DNA of 64,000 bases from Embleya scabrispora (GCF_002024165.1 NZ_MWQN01000001.1:1054001-1118000), one strand, 5' to 3'. Positions 16,735 through 27,014 are shown, counted from the stretch's first letter. Notes: generated from the sequence alone by a model not told the origin. Translations and numbers: made by a program.

Positions 16735-17115
16735 TCAGACGGGTCGGGTCATCGGGCCTTCGCGGTACATCTCGGCGGCGAGCGCGGTGGTGATCCTGTC
16801 GCCGAGGGCGCCGTACGCGTATTCGACCATCCACCGGTCACCGTCGTGCCAGATGCGGGTGATGGTGCCGAGGTGGTGACGTCGTTCGTGGTGGTCGACC
16901 TTGCGCCAGAGGTGTTCGCCGACGGCCCATGGGGGTGTGCCGGTCATGATTTCTCCTCGGGTGTGGAATGGGACGACGGGGGCGAGGGCGGGTGCTTCGG
17001 CACGCGCACGGTGCGCGATCATCCGCACGTAGCCCGGGGAGAACCCGGTGGCGCGAGCGATGGTCTCCGTCGATATGCCGAATCGGTGCGCATCGGCAAC
17101 GGCGGCCCGCAGCAC
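16735..17115 (-). CDS. Small unknown protein(s): HTH-like segment plus 70-residue C-terminal part
   Basis: The frame reads as 126 residues from ATG 17115. Residues 1-36 form a helix-turn-helix-like segment (RFGISTETIARATGFSPGYVRMIAHR) similar to small actinobacterial DNA-binding helices. After a linker, residues 57-126 (WAVGEHLWRKVDHHERRHHL, WHDGDRWMVEYAYG) are unfamiliar. ATG 16947 in the same frame has a strong GAGGAG site 5 nt upstream, so the last 70 residues may be made alone. The open frame also extends upstream of 17115 without a good start. Whether this is one protein or two cannot be decided from sequence. Confidence 0.5.
   Translation of the reverse strand: MLRAAVADAHRFGISTETIARATGFSPGYVRMIAHRARAEAPALAPVVPFHTRGEIMTGTPPWAVGEHLWRKVDHHERRHHLGTITRIWHDGDRWMVEYAYGALGDRITTALAAEMYREGPMTRPV
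16953..16958 (-). promoter_or_regulatory. Strong internal ribosome-binding site
   Basis: GAGGAG lies 5 nt before ATG 16947 and is the best Shine-Dalgarno match in this pocket. It argues for independent translation of the 70-residue C-terminal part. Confidence 0.6.
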
Positions 17116-17438
17116 ATCCCCGGCGGCGCGACAGCAGCGGCGGTGGGCACGCTGCCGGCGCAGTGAGGTGGTGGCGGGGTCGGGCCACTGACCCTGAAGG
17201 CGGCCACGGTGCGGGCGGTTGCGGTGAGGCGGGCGAGAAACGGCGGATACACGAAGCTGCTTTCGGCGATGGGTCGGCGGGCGGTTCCACTGGGCCTTGT
17301 CCGGCCGGGCGTGCGGGGGTCTTCAGGCGCCCGGCCGGACAAGGGATCAAGCCCCCGGCCCCGCGGTCGCGCCGGTGGCCGCAGGGCCGGGGGTGCCGCC
17401 CGCAGGAAACAGTCGGAGCGGGCGGCGTCGGGCGTGGC
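17116..17438. other. Intergenic stretch with read-through frame
   Basis: 323 bp. On the minus strand the frame of the HTH-like gene stays open here (..QGQWPDPATTSLRRQRAH..) without a convincing start codon, so the true start could lie inside. Nothing else recognisable was seen. Confidence 0.4.
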
Positions 17439-17678
17439 TCAGCCGCCCGAGTCCAATCCGCGCCCGACCGACGGCGCCGGGAGGGTCCGCATCGGATACA
17501 TCCGCGACTCATGCACCAGAGCGGTCGGTTCCGCCCGCGTGACGTCCAGGGGTTCACGACCGGGCGTGGTGATCCGGATCAGACGAACCTCGTCACCGGA
17601 CGGGGTCACGGCGGTCATGTGGGCCTCCGCCGCACGTGAGGGTGTCAGCGCCGCAATCGGGTGGCGAATTTCTGTCAT
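17439..17678 (-). CDS. Small hypothetical protein divergent from the XRE regulator
   Basis: 79 residues from ATG 17678 (MTEIRHPIAALTPSRAAEAH). The middle (TPSGDEVRLIRITTPGREPLDV) looks like two beta strands; there is no signal peptide or membrane segment. I do not recognise the family. Small genes in this position often accompany XRE-DUF5753/DUF397 pairs. It shares a 152-bp divergent region with that regulator. Confidence 0.6.
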   Translation of the reverse strand: MTEIRHPIAALTPSRAAEAHMTAVTPSGDEVRLIRITTPGREPLDVTRAEPTALVHESRMYPMRTLPAPSVGRGLDSGG

Positions 17679-17719
17679 GGCCACGAGCTTGCCGCCAAGC
17701 ATCTACGGTGGCCAGTAAT

Positions 17720-17743
17720 TGTGCATGCACAGTGCGTATACGC
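17720..17743. promoter_or_regulatory. Two adjacent palindromes, candidate XRE operators
   Basis: TGTGCATGCACA (17720-17731) and GCGTATACGC (17734-17743) are perfect palindromes whose centres are 13 bp apart. They lie between the divergent 79-residue gene and the XRE regulator. Helix-turn-helix dimers of this class bind such sites, so autoregulation is likely. Confidence 0.45.
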
Positions 17744-17830
17744 CCGCCCCACGCAGTCATGCAGCACACGTACACGTTCGTACAGCCAAGACCCTCGCCC
17801 GTACCGGCCCGTACTCCGGAGGCGCAAGTA

Positions 17831-18637
17831 GTGGACGGAAGACCCAACCCGGCCGCAAAGATGTTCGGCGCTCAGCTGCGTCACCTGCGCAGGAGGGCAG
17901 GACTCGACCCCGCCCAGCTCGGCGCCGCAATCGGCAACAGCCGGTTCACCATCGAGTCTTGGGAGCGCGGAGTCCGTACTCCCCACCCGGACACCATCCG
18001 GACGCTCGACGAACTTCTCAACGCCGACGACATGTTGACCGCCGTCATCGAGCAACTTGCGAGCCCGCTGTTCCCGGGCCAGTTCGCCGAGTACGCGGAA
18101 CTGGAAGTCAGTTGTGTCAGTCTCTATTCCTATAACGCGCTCGCCATTCCCGGCCTGCTGCAAACCGAGGATTACGCGCGTGCCGTCATCGGTGCCAGTG
18201 TTCCTCCGTTGGACGACGAGGATGTCGAACGGCTGGTCGCCGCTCGCATCGAACGACAGGTTCTCCTGACCCGCAAGCCGCAGCCGGTGGTGAGCTTCGT
18301 CATCGAGGAGATTGCGATCCGGAGGCCGATCGGCGGAAAACCCGTGCTTCGAGAGCAGTTGAAGCACATCGCCGAAGTGGCCGACATGCGCAATGTGACG
18401 ATCCAGGTGATGCCCATCGACGTCGTCGAGCACAGCGGGCTCGAAGGCCCGATGATTCTGATCCGGACGTACGACGGGCGTGATCTGGTCTACATCGAAG
18501 GGCAGGTCGGCGGCGTATGGGCAACAGACGCCACGCAGGCTGCCATCATCGCGCAGCGGCATGGAAGGATCCAGACGCAGGCCCTTCGGGCAGCGGAGTC
18601 GATCGAACTCATCGAACGGATCACGGGAGACCTATGA
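17831..18637 (+). CDS. XRE-family regulator with DUF5753 domain
   Basis: 268 residues from GTG 17831, with GGAGG 8 nt upstream. The N-terminal helix-turn-helix (about 15-65) reads LRHLRRRAGLDPAQLGAAI...FTIESWERGVRTP. The C-terminal DUF5753 domain begins near 90 with SYNALAIPGLLQTEDYARAV and continues to the end. This is the streptomycete pair in which an XRE protein precedes a small DUF397 protein; the best-known examples are BldB/WhiJ-like developmental modules. The stop overlaps the DUF397 start (ATGA). Confidence 0.93.
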   Translation: MDGRPNPAAKMFGAQLRHLRRRAGLDPAQLGAAIGNSRFTIESWERGVRTPHPDTIRTLDELLNADDMLTAVIEQLASPLFPGQFAEYAELEVSCVSLYSYNALAIPGLLQTEDYARAVIGASVPPLDDEDVERLVAARIERQVLLTRKPQPVVSFVIEEIAIRRPIGGKPVLREQLKHIAEVADMRNVTIQVMPIDVVEHSGLEGPMILIRTYDGRDLVYIEGQVGGVWATDATQAAIIAQRHGRIQTQALRAAESIELIERITGDL

Positions 18638-18822
18638 CCAGGGAGCGCATCGCCACGGGGACGTGGCGGAAGAGTAGCTACAGCGGAAACCAAGGTGGTG
18701 ACTGTGTCGAGGTCGCGCCGTTGACCGGCGCTGTCGGCGTTCGCGACAGCAAGGTCGGTGAATCGCCGATCGTCCGGACCCGCGCTGAAGCATGGGCCGC
18801 GTTCCTCGACTCGCATCGCTGA
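18634..18822 (+). CDS. DUF397 family protein (partner of the XRE regulator)
   Basis: 62 residues with the full family signature: WRKSSYSGNQGGDCVEVAPL, then VGVRDSKVGESPIVRTRAEAWAAFL. Translationally coupled to the XRE gene by ATGA. In characterised pairs the small acidic protein binds or modulates its cognate regulator, giving a module with a toxin-antitoxin-like layout. Confidence 0.93.
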   Translation: MTRERIATGTWRKSSYSGNQGGDCVEVAPLTGAVGVRDSKVGESPIVRTRAEAWAAFLDSHR

Positions 18823-18833
18823 GCGACCCGCGT

Positions 18834-18867
18834 CCGCCCCGCCTTGGATCGACCGGTGGCGGGGCGG
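18834..18867. terminator. Hairpin between convergent DUF397 and MFS genes
   Basis: A perfect 10-bp GC stem (CCGCCCCGCC and its complement) with a 14-nt loop, 12 bp after the DUF397 stop and 50 bp beyond the end of the convergent MFS gene. It can serve both directions. Confidence 0.6.
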
Positions 18868-18917
18868 GTGGTCCTCGACAGCGCGTCCTCACCTGGGCTC
18901 GACCGGCCCACGGCCCC

Positions 18918-20117
18918 TCAGATGGTGGCCCGGTGCTCGTCCCGTGGCGGTGTCGCGGGAGCGAGGGCGCGGGCCGAGGCCCGGGTGCGGCGTACGGCTG
19001 CCAGGTGGTGGAGCAGCGTGGCGGCGGTGAGGATGGCTGCCGGGTAGCCGAGTCGGGGCGGCGTGAGGGCGGGCCACTGTTGGGCCAGGCCGCCGAGGGC
19101 GCCGCCCAACGCGATTCCGGTGTAGATGGCGCAGGAGTTGAGGCCCAGGAGTACCGGTGCGGCCGTGGGGTGCAGGGCGATCAGACGGTGTTGTTGGGGG
19201 ACGACGATGATGCCGACCGCCCCGCCCCAGATCACGGCCCACACCATTGCCCCGGCCAGGGTTTGTACCGCGATGGGCGTCAGGGCCAGGACGACCGTGC
19301 CCAGCGCGAGTGCGACGGTGAGAACTCGCGTGGGGTCACGGCGGTCCACCAGGCGGCCGGCTGTGAGGTTGCCGGCCAGGGTGCCGGTGCCCCAGGCCGT
19401 CAGGATCAGGGTCAGCCGAGCGTCGGAGCCGTTGGTGGCGGCGTCCAGTGCGGGTGCGATGTATGTGTAGAGCGTGTACGAGGCCAGGAACGTCATCGCC
19501 GTGATCGCCAGCAGGCTCAGCACACGACGCTGCCGCAGCGGGCGCAGGCGGTCGGCCAGTGACGCCGCCGGCAGGACCACCTTCGGCACGCCGAGCGCCA
19601 CACCGACCGCGGCGAGCAGGCCGAGTCCGGCTACGGCCCACAGGGTGATGCGCCAGTCGGTGCGGCCGATCAACGTTCCCAGCGGCAGCCCGACGGCGGT
19701 GGCGAGGGTCAGGCCGCCGAGGACGAACGCCAGTGCCCGGCCTCGGCGTTCGGGCTCGACGATGGCGGCGGCCGTACTGGACGCGGTCGAGGTGATCGTG
19801 CCGGCACCGATCGCGGTGAGGACGCGGGCGGCCATGACCACCTCGTAGCCGGTGCCGACCGCGGTGAGGGCGTTGCCGGCGACGAACACGCCGAGTGCGA
19901 CGAGCAGGGCCATACGTCGGTCCAGCGCCCCCGCCACCGCCGCCATGACGGGTGCCGACGCGGCGAGGACCAGGGCGAAGACCGTGACCAACTGCCCGGC
20001 GGCGGGCGTGGAGACGTCCAGATCGTCGGCGATGGACGGGAGCAGACCGGCGATGACGTAGCTGTCGGTGCCGACGGCGAAGGTCGCCAGGGCCAATGGC
20101 GCGAGTCGTTTGAACAT
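18918..20117 (-). CDS. MFS efflux transporter, DHA1 family
   Basis: 399 residues from ATG 20117, about 12 membrane segments. Features are FAVGTDSYVIAGLLPSIADDLDV at the first helix, the A-motif-like ALDRRMALLVALG after helix 2, and the helix-5 GLPLGTLIGRTDWR characteristic of drug/H+ antiporters of the AraJ/Cmx type. The divergent ArsR-family gene and an inverted repeat in the shared region suggest repression relieved by a ligand, probably an exported compound. The substrate is unknown. Confidence 0.9.
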   Translation of the reverse strand: MFKRLAPLALATFAVGTDSYVIAGLLPSIADDLDVSTPAAGQLVTVFALVLAASAPVMAAVAGALDRRMALLVALGVFVAGNALTAVGTGYEVVMAARVLTAIGAGTITSTASSTAAAIVEPERRGRALAFVLGGLTLATAVGLPLGTLIGRTDWRITLWAVAGLGLLAAVGVALGVPKVVLPAASLADRLRPLRQRRVLSLLAITAMTFLASYTLYTYIAPALDAATNGSDARLTLILTAWGTGTLAGNLTAGRLVDRRDPTRVLTVALALGTVVLALTPIAVQTLAGAMVWAVIWGGAVGIIVVPQQHRLIALHPTAAPVLLGLNSCAIYTGIALGGALGGLAQQWPALTPPRLGYPAAILTAATLLHHLAAVRRTRASARALAPATPPRDEHRATI

Positions 20118-20185
20118 GGGGCGGCGCTGCCTTCCGGTGCGGTGCGGCGGATCGCAAGAACTGACGAGTCGGCAGCGTAGGCAAC

Positions 20186-20205
20186 ACATGGATGCTTGTC
20201 CATGT
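20186..20205. promoter_or_regulatory. Inverted repeat ACATGGA-N6-TCCATGT, candidate ArsR operator
   Basis: Perfect 7-bp arms around TGCTTG, in the 177-bp region between the MFS pump and the ArsR-family gene. It is relatively AT-rich for this chromosome. A second, outer ACACA/TGTGT pair flanks it. Confidence 0.55.
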
Positions 20206-20294
20206 ATCAATGTGTCGGATAGGCTCGACCCGACGCGATGAGCGGCAGGGGCAGCGTCGGCGGCAGCGAGAGCGGCACGAGCAGGAGGCGGACG

Positions 20295-20627
20295 ATGCGC
20301 GAGGTGTCACAGCCGACTCGGGAGGCCATCCGGCTCGTGGACGTGTTGCGGGCGCTCGGCGATCCCGTGCGGCTCGAACTCGTGCAGCGGCTCGACCGTA
20401 CGGGCCCGGACAACTGCTCTGCGGCCGGCGAGGAACTCGACGTCCACCAGACGACGTTGTCCCACCACTACCGGGTGCTGCGCGAAGCCGGCGTCACCTG
20501 GACGACCATCGAAGGCCGGACCCGGCTGGTCCGGGTGCGCCGCGACGACCTGGACAATCTCTTCCCCGGGCTCCTCGACTCCGTCCTGGCCGGAGCACGC
20601 CGAAGCCGGCCGACGCCCGACCACTGA
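20295..20627 (+). CDS. ArsR/SmtB-family transcriptional repressor
   Basis: 110 residues from ATG 20295, preceded by AGGAGG. The winged helix covers residues about 10-95 (VDVLRALGDPVRLELVQRL, ELDVHQTTLSHHYRVLREAGV, then the wing TTIEGRTRLVRVRRDDL). The CxC metal-sensing motif of classic ArsR is not apparent at the recognition helix; the only Cys is in PDNCSAAG. A small organic effector is therefore more likely than a metal. Divergent from an MFS pump, its probable target. Confidence 0.9.
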   Translation: MREVSQPTREAIRLVDVLRALGDPVRLELVQRLDRTGPDNCSAAGEELDVHQTTLSHHYRVLREAGVTWTTIEGRTRLVRVRRDDLDNLFPGLLDSVLAGARRSRPTPDH

Positions 20628-20659
20628 CCCGCGACCGGAGGGCCGATCCGGGTGGACCG

Positions 20660-20683
20660 GGTGGACCGGCCCTCCGGTCCACC
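20660..20683. terminator. Hairpin between ArsR and histidine kinase genes
   Basis: A perfect 10-bp stem GGTGGACCGG/CCGGTCCACC with a 4-nt loop, between convergent genes. Confidence 0.6.
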
Positions 20684-20804
20684 ACGTCGTCGAGTTCCAG
20701 GCCGGCGTACAGGCCACGCTGAACGGCTCCGTCAAGGGCGAGGACGAGCCGGAGGGGCGCCACCGAGGCGGTGGGCGCCGGGTCGTCGGTCGAGCCGTCG
20801 AGCG

Positions 20805-22049
20805 TCAGGCCGCCGCCGGCGGGCGCGCGGGCCGGTTCTCCACCTCGGCCCGCAGCAGGAAGCCGCCCGTGCGTACCCGGCCCGTCGTGAGATTCCCCCC
20901 GACCGCGCGCAGCCGCTCGGCCAGGCCCAACAGGCCGTAGCCGCCACCCGCTTCCGCCGCCCAGGCGTCCTTGGCGAAGATCCGCCCGTTGCCGTCGTCC
21001 TCGACTTCCAGCCACGTCTCGCCGAACCGCACCTCGCACCGCCGGGCCCGGCTGTGCTTGATCACGTTGGTCACCCCTTCGCGGAGCACATGGGCGAACA
21101 CGTCGCGCAGTTCGAAACGCACCACGTCGCCCGTCCCGGGCACGGTCGCGGAGATCCCGGCGGCGCGCAGCGCCAGTGCGGCGTTCGCCAACTCGTCGTC
21201 CAGGGACACCGACCGCGTGTCGAAGATCGTGCTGCGGATCTCCCGCATCGCCTTGCGGGACAGTTCCTCGATGTCCCGGACCTCCGTTCGTACGGAGTCC
21301 CGGTCCACGTCGCTCTCCAGCATCCTGCGCGCGACGCCCCCCTTGAGCGCGATCGTGGCCACCGTGTGTCCCAGCACGTCGTGCAGATCCCTGGCCAGCC
21401 GATTCCGCTCGTCCACCACCGACTGGTGGGCAATGACCGCCCGGGCGGCGCTCAACTGCGAGACGACCCGGGCGAGCAGGAACAACGACGAGAACGACAA
21501 CGTCAGCAGCACCAGCAGCCAGGTCCCGTCCCAGTCGACCCGGCCGTCGACCACCCGGGTGGCGATCACCTGGGCCGACGCGACCCCGAGCCCGACCAAT
21601 CGGCTCGCCCGGGCCGGCAGCAGCACGACCGCCGCCACGATCGCGTAGGCGAGGTGGACCAGCATCGTGACATCTCCCGTGACGACCGGCAGGGCCGAAC
21701 CCACCACGAGGAGCCAGCCGACCATCAGGGAACGCCGCCACCGCGATTGCCGCTGCCCGACGTGTGTGACGACCAGGAAGCTCCCCGCGTAGAGCACGAG
21801 ATCCGCGACCAGCAGCGGCCGGCGCAGCCCCGCCGATCTCCCCCCGTCCATGTGCACGGTGACGAGCGGCACCAGGACGATGAGGAGCACCACCAAAACG
21901 TGCCCCCGCAGCCGGGCCGGTCCGGACTGCTGCCACGCTCCCACGCCCTGTCCCTCGACGGGCCACTGCCGAGGTCCGAAGCGCGTCGATTCGACGTTCA
22001 CAAGCCGGCCTTCCGGAAGCGCATGTCCATGATGCGTGTGACGAGCCAT
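20805..22049 (-). CDS. Sensor histidine kinase, HisKA_3 type
   Basis: 414 residues from ATG 22049, with GGGAG before it. Five or six membrane helices occupy about 48-195, with little extracytoplasmic sequence, suggesting a membrane-embedded signal. The dimerisation box has phosphoacceptor His223 in LARDLHDVLGHTVATIALKGG. The ATPase domain shows EGVTNVIKHSRARRCEV and GGGYGLLGLAERLRAVGG. It is the third gene of a DHA2 pump - regulator - kinase run, 50 bp after the regulator. DesK-like architecture. Confidence 0.92.
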   Translation of the reverse strand: MARHTHHGHALPEGRLVNVESTRFGPRQWPVEGQGVGAWQQSGPARLRGHVLVVLLIVLVPLVTVHMDGGRSAGLRRPLLVADLVLYAGSFLVVTHVGQRQSRWRRSLMVGWLLVVGSALPVVTGDVTMLVHLAYAIVAAVVLLPARASRLVGLGVASAQVIATRVVDGRVDWDGTWLLVLLTLSFSSLFLLARVVSQLSAARAVIAHQSVVDERNRLARDLHDVLGHTVATIALKGGVARRMLESDVDRDSVRTEVRDIEELSRKAMREIRSTIFDTRSVSLDDELANAALALRAAGISATVPGTGDVVRFELRDVFAHVLREGVTNVIKHSRARRCEVRFGETWLEVEDDGNGRIFAKDAWAAEAGGGYGLLGLAERLRAVGGNLTTGRVRTGGFLLRAEVENRPARPPAAA

Positions 22050-22099
22050 TGTGCTCCCACCCCCACTCGCCTCTCCCACGTCGCCGTCGGCGCCGCGCC

Positions 22100-22705
22100 T
22101 CAGAGCCAGCCGTATCCCTCCGCGATGCGGGCCGCCTCGGCACGGGTCCTGGCCGTGGTCTTGGCCATCGCGGACGAGACGTGGTTGCGCACGGTCCCCT
22201 CGGACAGGTGCAGCACCTGTGCGATGTCGGTGATCGTGCCGCCGTCGAGGGCCTGGGCGAGTACCTGCCGTTCCCGACCCGTGAGCGGGCTGGTGCCCGA
22301 GTGCCGGGCCTCCGACGCGAGGCCGGGGTCGATGACCCGCAGCCCCGCCGCGGCCCGGCGCACCGCGTCGACGAGGTGTTCGGGCGGCGCGTCCTTGACG
22401 ACGAACCCGACCGCGCCCGCCGCCATGGCCCGGGTCAGGTATCCGGGACGGCCGAACGTCGTGCACACGACGACCTTGCAGGACGGCAGCAGCTCGCCGA
22501 GTTCGGCCGCCGCGGTCAGGCCGTCCTTGCCGGGCATCTGCACGTCCATCAGCGCCACGTCCGGACGGGTACGCAGCGCGGCGGGGCCGACCTCGTCCCC
22601 GCTGCCGACCTCGGCGACGACCTCGATGTCCGACTCCAGACGGAGCATCGAGACGAGTGCACCACGCACCAGGGCCTGATCGTCGGCCAGCAGAACCCTG
22701 ATCAC
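22100..22705 (-). CDS. Response regulator, NarL/LuxR type
   Basis: 201 residues from GTG 22705, with GGAGGAG 8 nt upstream. The receiver has D8-D9, phosphoacceptor D54 in LMDVQMPGKDG, and Lys in VVKDAPPEHL. The LuxR helix-turn-helix is LTGRERQVLAQALDGGTITDIAQVLHLSEGTVRNHVS. The DHA2 pump gene ends 34 bp upstream, so pump, regulator and kinase look like one operon; the pump promoter is a candidate target. Confidence 0.94.
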   Translation of the reverse strand: MIRVLLADDQALVRGALVSMLRLESDIEVVAEVGSGDEVGPAALRTRPDVALMDVQMPGKDGLTAAAELGELLPSCKVVVCTTFGRPGYLTRAMAAGAVGFVVKDAPPEHLVDAVRRAAAGLRVIDPGLASEARHSGTSPLTGRERQVLAQALDGGTITDIAQVLHLSEGTVRNHVSSAMAKTTARTRAEAARIAEGYGWL

Positions 22706-22739
22706 GCGAGTACTCCTCCAACGGTCCGGGCGGCCGGGC

Positions 22740-24584
<1,845 letters not shown>

Positions 24585-24647
24585 TCACCGGTGTGCCGGC
24601 CGCCGACGCGGGGCGGGCGCGGACGTCCCGCGTCGGCGGGTCGGGCA

Positions 24648-24688
24648 CGACGAACGCCCCGCCGCGGGTCACGGCGGGGCGTTCGTCG
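24648..24688. terminator. Strong terminator after the acdH operon
   Basis: A 17-bp uninterrupted stem with a 7-nt loop (CGGGTCA); the core arm is CGAACGCCCCGCCG. It lies 19 bp beyond the acyl-CoA dehydrogenase stop, separating that operon from the DHA2 promoter region. Confidence 0.88.
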
Positions 24689-24707
24689 GATCGAACGGGC
24701 GGTCGGT

Positions 24708-25871
24708 TCAGCGGGGCAGGCCCAACTCCCTCGCGATCAGCATGCGCTGGACCTCGCTGGTGCCCTCGCCGATCTCCAGGATCTTGGCGTCGCGCCAGAA
24801 GCGGGCCACCGGGAACTCGTTCATGAAGCCGTAGCCGCCGTGGATCTGGGTGGCGTCGCGGGCGTTGTCCACCGCGCTCTCCGAGCTGTACAGCTTGGCC
24901 AGCGCGGCCTCCTTCTTGAAGCCCTCGCCGTGCACGAGCAGCGAGGCCGCGTGCCGCCAGCCCAACCGCGAGTTGTGCGCCCGCAGTTCCATGTCGGCGA
25001 GCTTGAACGCGATCGCCTGGTTGGCCCCGATCGGCCGGCCGAACGCCTCGCGCTCACCGGCATAGCGCACCGACTCGTCCACGCAGCCCTGGGCCAACCC
25101 CGTGGCCAGCGCCGCGATGGCGACCCGGCCCTCGTCCAGGATGGACAGGAACTGGGCGTAGCCGCGCCCGCGTTCGCCGAGCAGGTTCTCCGCCGGGACG
25201 CGCACGTCGGTGAACGACAACTCGCGGGTGTCCGAGCAGTTCCAGCCGACCTTGGAGTAGGGCGGTGCGACGGTGAAGCCCTTCGTGCCCGCCGGCACGA
25301 TGATCGTGCTGATCTCCTTGCCGCCGCCGCCCTTGGTACCGGTGACCGCGGTGACCGTGACGAAGCCGGTGATGTCGGTGCCCGAGTTGGTGATGAAGCA
25401 CTTGCCTCCGTTGATCACCCACTCCCCCGTCGCCTCGTCCAGACGGGCCGTGGTGCGGGTGGCGCCCGCGTCGGACCCGCCGCCGGGCTCGGTCAGGCCG
25501 AAGGCGCCCAGCATCTCGCCGCTGGTCAGCTTGGGCAGCCAGGTCTGCTTCTGCTCCTCGGTGCCGAAGCGGTAGATGGGCATCGCGCCCAGCGAGACGG
25601 CCGCCTCCAGGGTGATCGCCACGGAGGAGTCGACGCGGGCCAACTCCTCCAGGACCAGGCCGAGCGCGAGGTAGTCGCCGCCCATGCCGCCGTACTCCTC
25701 CGGGAACGGCAGGCCGAACAGGCCCATCCGGCCCATCTCGCGGATGATCGTGTACGGGAACTCGTGCTTCTCGTACAGGTCGCCGATCGCGGGCGCGATC
25801 ACGTCCTTGGCGAACTCGGCGACGGTGCGACGCAGTTGTTCGTATTCCTCGTCGAGGCGATGGTCCAGCAT
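24708..25871 (-). CDS. acdH: Acyl-CoA dehydrogenase of branched-chain catabolism (AcdH type)
   Basis: 387 residues; FAD-dependent alpha,beta-desaturation of an acyl-CoA. Visible motifs: FGLTEPGGGSDAGATRTTA (flavin/substrate signature), WVINGGKCFITNSGTDI, and the C-terminal ILEIGEGTSEVQR, where Glu369 is the catalytic base. True isovaleryl-CoA dehydrogenases have Ala or Gly at that site and place the base elsewhere, so this enzyme resembles the broader short/branched-chain type. It ends the carboxylase - HMG-CoA lyase - dehydrogenase block, the same order as the S. coelicolor cluster containing acdH. Spacing to hmgL is 114 bp, wider than elsewhere in the operon. Confidence 0.9.
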   Translation of the reverse strand: MLDHRLDEEYEQLRRTVAEFAKDVIAPAIGDLYEKHEFPYTIIREMGRMGLFGLPFPEEYGGMGGDYLALGLVLEELARVDSSVAITLEAAVSLGAMPIYRFGTEEQKQTWLPKLTSGEMLGAFGLTEPGGGSDAGATRTTARLDEATGEWVINGGKCFITNSGTDITGFVTVTAVTGTKGGGGKEISTIIVPAGTKGFTVAPPYSKVGWNCSDTRELSFTDVRVPAENLLGERGRGYAQFLSILDEGRVAIAALATGLAQGCVDESVRYAGEREAFGRPIGANQAIAFKLADMELRAHNSRLGWRHAASLLVHGEGFKKEAALAKLYSSESAVDNARDATQIHGGYGFMNEFPVARFWRDAKILEIGEGTSEVQRMLIARELGLPR

Positions 25872-25985
25872 GATCCGGGCTCCCGGGTTCGGTGGCGGGG
25901 GACGGACCGGGCCGCTCGTGGCGGCGCCGGTGCGTCAGTGATGGTTCGGTCGGCTGCCGGGCGGGCGGTTGCCGGGCGGTTGCGG

Positions 25986-27014
25986 CTACGCGCCCGGGCC
26001 TGCGGCGGAGGTGGTGGCGGGGTCGGTGGTCGGGTCGGCGAGCACGAGGCCGTGCGCGTCCATCCGCTTGCCGATCAGCGCCTGGACCGCGCGCGAGGGG
26101 CTGGGCCGGCCGAGCAGGTCGGCCATCCAGGCGCTGGTGGCCACCAGTGCGCCGAGGTCCACGCCGGTCTCGATGCCGAGGCCGTGCAGCATCCACACCA
26201 GGTCCTCGGTGGCGAGGTTGCCGGTCGCGCTCTCCGCGTACGGGCAACCGCCCAGGCCGCCCGCCGAGGCGTCCACGGTGGTCACCCCGAAGCGCAGCGC
26301 GGCCAGGGTGTTGGCCAGTGCCTGGCCGTAGCTGTCGTGGAAGTGCACGGCGATGCGCGACGCCGGCACGCCCGCCTCGGCGAACGCGGCCAGCAGCGCG
26401 GTGACGTGTCCGGGGGTGGCCACGCCGATCGTGTCGCCCAGGCTGAGCTGCGAACAGCCCATGTCCACCAGGGCCTTGCCGACGCGCACCACCTGGTCGA
26501 GCGGGACGGGCCCCTCCCACGGGTCGCCCCAGCACATGGACAGGTAGCCGCGTGTGTCGATCCCGGCGGCGCCGGCCCGCTCGACCACGGGGGCGAACAT
26601 GGCCAACGACTCGGCCACCGTGCGGTTGAGGTTGCGCCGGGCGAAGGTCTCGGTGGCGCTGCCGAAGACCGCGATGCGGTCGGCGCCCAGCTCGACGGCG
26701 CGGTCGAAGCCGCGGTCGTTGGGCACCAGGACCGGCAGCCGGCGATCGGCGGCGGTGATCTCGGCGTCGGCCCGTACCGCCGCGAACACCTCCCCCGCGT
26801 CGGCGAGTTGGGGAACCCACTTGGGCGGTACGAAGCTGGTCACCTCGATCGTGCCCAGGCCCGCGCGGGCCAGCCGGCGGACGAACTCGATCTTGGCCTC
26901 GGTGGGTACCACGCCGGACTCGTTCTGGAGTCCGTCACGGGCGCCCACCTCGTGGATGAACACCCGCTCCGGCAGCCCGGGTTCGGGGCGCACATCGGGC
27001 AGTCGACGCGTCAT
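25986..27014 (-). CDS. hmgL: Hydroxymethylglutaryl-CoA lyase
   Basis: 342 residues, a TIM-barrel lyase splitting HMG-CoA into acetyl-CoA and acetoacetate, the last step of leucine breakdown. GARDGLQNE (residues 24-32) holds the catalytic Arg26 and metal-ligand Asp27. HFHDSYGQA supplies the metal-binding His pair, and the catalytic Cys is in AGGLGGCPYAESATGN. The start overlaps the carboxylase alpha-subunit stop by 4 bp. The C-terminal tail of about 20 residues is Thr/Ala-rich and not conserved in the family. Confidence 0.95.
   Translation of the reverse strand: MTRRLPDVRPEPGLPERVFIHEVGARDGLQNESGVVPTEAKIEFVRRLARAGLGTIEVTSFVPPKWVPQLADAGEVFAAVRADAEITAADRRLPVLVPNDRGFDRAVELGADRIAVFGSATETFARRNLNRTVAESLAMFAPVVERAGAAGIDTRGYLSMCWGDPWEGPVPLDQVVRVGKALVDMGCSQLSLGDTIGVATPGHVTALLAAFAEAGVPASRIAVHFHDSYGQALANTLAALRFGVTTVDASAGGLGGCPYAESATGNLATEDLVWMLHGLGIETGVDLGALVATSAWMADLLGRPSPSRAVQALIGKRMDAHGLVLADPTTDPATTSAAGPGA

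Noticed and set aside
24708-25871. Naming the dehydrogenase as isovaleryl-CoA dehydrogenase
   Set aside because: It keeps Glu at the standard acyl-CoA dehydrogenase position, unlike true isovaleryl enzymes.
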